Assembly: GCA_021786915.1 (NCBI GenBank)
Contig: JAJYMP010000187.1
Location: 1 to 16,123 of the forward strand
DNA: 16,123 bases
DNA from: Chloroflexota bacterium
GTDB taxonomy: Bacteria; Chloroflexota; Limnocylindria; Limnocylindrales; CSP1-4
Direction of reading: 5' to 3'
The notes beneath the pieces are model-generated. The model was not told the DNA's origin. It did not search any database and worked only from the letters and a program-made list of their open reading frames with translations. The position numbers and the translations under genes are program-made. The stretch's first letter is position 1. Each line of letters begins with the position of its first letter. Below, one piece after another: positions 15,560-16,123 of the stretch.

Positions 15560-16123
15560 TCAGCGGGCCGGCGCCGGGCGCTGGCCGTAGACGTTCGTGT
15601 AGCGGTCGTGGAGCTTCGCGACCAGGTCGGGCGGGATCTCGTCGGGCTGGCCCAGCTGGAGCGCCAGGAACACGGTGGCCGCGATGTCCTCGACCATCAC
15701 GGCCGACTTGACCGCGGCCCGGGCGCTCGCGCCGATCGTGAACACGCCGTGGTTCTTGAGCAGCACCGCCGTCGAGGGGCCGATGGTGTCCACGATCAGC
15801 CGCCCGATCGAGTCGTCGCCGATCAGGGCGAACCCGGCGCACGGGATCGGGCAGCCGAACTCGTCGGCCTGGGCGGTCAGGTACACCGGGATCGGCCGCC
15901 CCACCACGGCGAACGCGGTGGCGTAGCGCGAGTGCGTGTGGACCACCCCGTTGACGTCGGGGCGGTGGCGGTACACGTACAGGTGGCTCGCTGTGTCGGA
16001 GGACGGCGCGTGCTGGCCCTCCACGACGGTCCCGTCGAGGTCGACGACCACCATCGACTCGGCGGTGAGCTCGCCGTACCGGACGCCTGAGGGCTTGATG
16101 GCGACGAGCCCGGTCTCCGGGTC
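15560..16123 (-). CDS. araD: L-ribulose-5-phosphate 4-epimerase (5' end outside window)
   Basis: Class II aldolase-fold, zinc-dependent enzyme that epimerises L-ribulose-5-phosphate to D-xylulose-5-phosphate, feeding the pentose phosphate pathway. 187 residues are visible up to the TGA at 15560-15562. The frame is open to the right edge, and by comparison with E. coli AraD roughly 25-30 N-terminal residues are missing. Visible motifs are [12 protein letters not shown] (9-20), [16 protein letters not shown] (the E. coli Asp76 equivalent is D43), the zinc ligands in [10 protein letters not shown] (H62, H64) and LLKNHGVF (H125, third zinc His). The internal ATG at 16054 lies after essential sequence and is not the start. 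It precedes araA by 10 nt. Related fuculose-phosphate aldolases share the fold, but the motif set and araA linkage favour AraD. Confidence 0.93.
   Translation of the reverse strand, partial: DPETGLVAIKPSGVRYGELTAESMVVVDLDGTVVEGQHAPSSDTASHLYVYRHRPDVNGVVHTHSRYATAFAVVGRPIPVYLTAQADEFGCPIPCAGFALIGDDSIGRLIVDTIGPSTAVLLKNHGVFTIGASARAAVKSAVMVEDIAATVFLALQLGQPDEIPPDLVAKLHDRYTNVYGQRPAPAR

Overview
The window is GC-rich bacterial chromosome with tightly packed, operon-organised genes and several GTG/TTG starts. It falls into two nutrient-uptake blocks that converge on each other. The two substrate-binding lipoproteins carry Ser/Ala/Pro/Gln-rich linkers right after the lipobox Cys. Together with the gene content this suggests Chloroflexota (perhaps a Limnocylindria-like lineage), but that is an inference from style; a high-GC actinobacterium cannot be excluded from the sequence alone.

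Left block, phosphate (1-8781). A Ppx/GppA-family polyphosphatase, cut by the left edge, lies on the minus strand. It carries an unusual N-terminal extension of about 270 residues: a Lys/Arg/Ala-rich helix followed by an acidic Glu/Pro/Ala linker. Next is a secreted family-76 glycoside hydrolase (minus). Divergent from it, on the plus strand, come a PhoB-like regulator with a degenerate receiver, then pstS, pstC, pstA, pstB, phoU and a SixA-type phosphohistidine phosphatase. Two arrays of four 11-bp direct repeats (core GTTRAC), one before the regulator and one before pstS, look like PHO boxes. A 16-bp-stem hairpin separates pstS from pstC.

Right block, L-arabinose (8791-16123, all minus). 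In transcription order: araD (L-ribulose-5-phosphate 4-epimerase, 5' end outside the window), araA (L-arabinose isomerase), then a ChvE/GguA/GguB-type sugar ABC transporter (binding lipoprotein, double ATPase, permease), and galM (aldose 1-epimerase). A sigma70-like promoter followed immediately by a perfect 11+11-bp inverted repeat lies between araA and the binding-protein gene. A terminator-like hairpin lies between the binding-protein gene and the ATPase gene. No ribulokinase gene (araB) and no sugar regulator gene are in the window; they may lie beyond the right edge.

How they work together: Pst imports phosphate, PhoU and the PhoB-like protein presumably regulate this, and Ppx releases phosphate from polyphosphate. 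In the other block the sugar is imported by the ABC system, its anomers are interconverted by GalM, it is isomerised by AraA, and after phosphorylation by a kinase not seen here it is epimerised by AraD to D-xylulose-5-phosphate. No stretch over 300 bases lacks a gene. No tRNA, rRNA, CRISPR or mobile element was seen.
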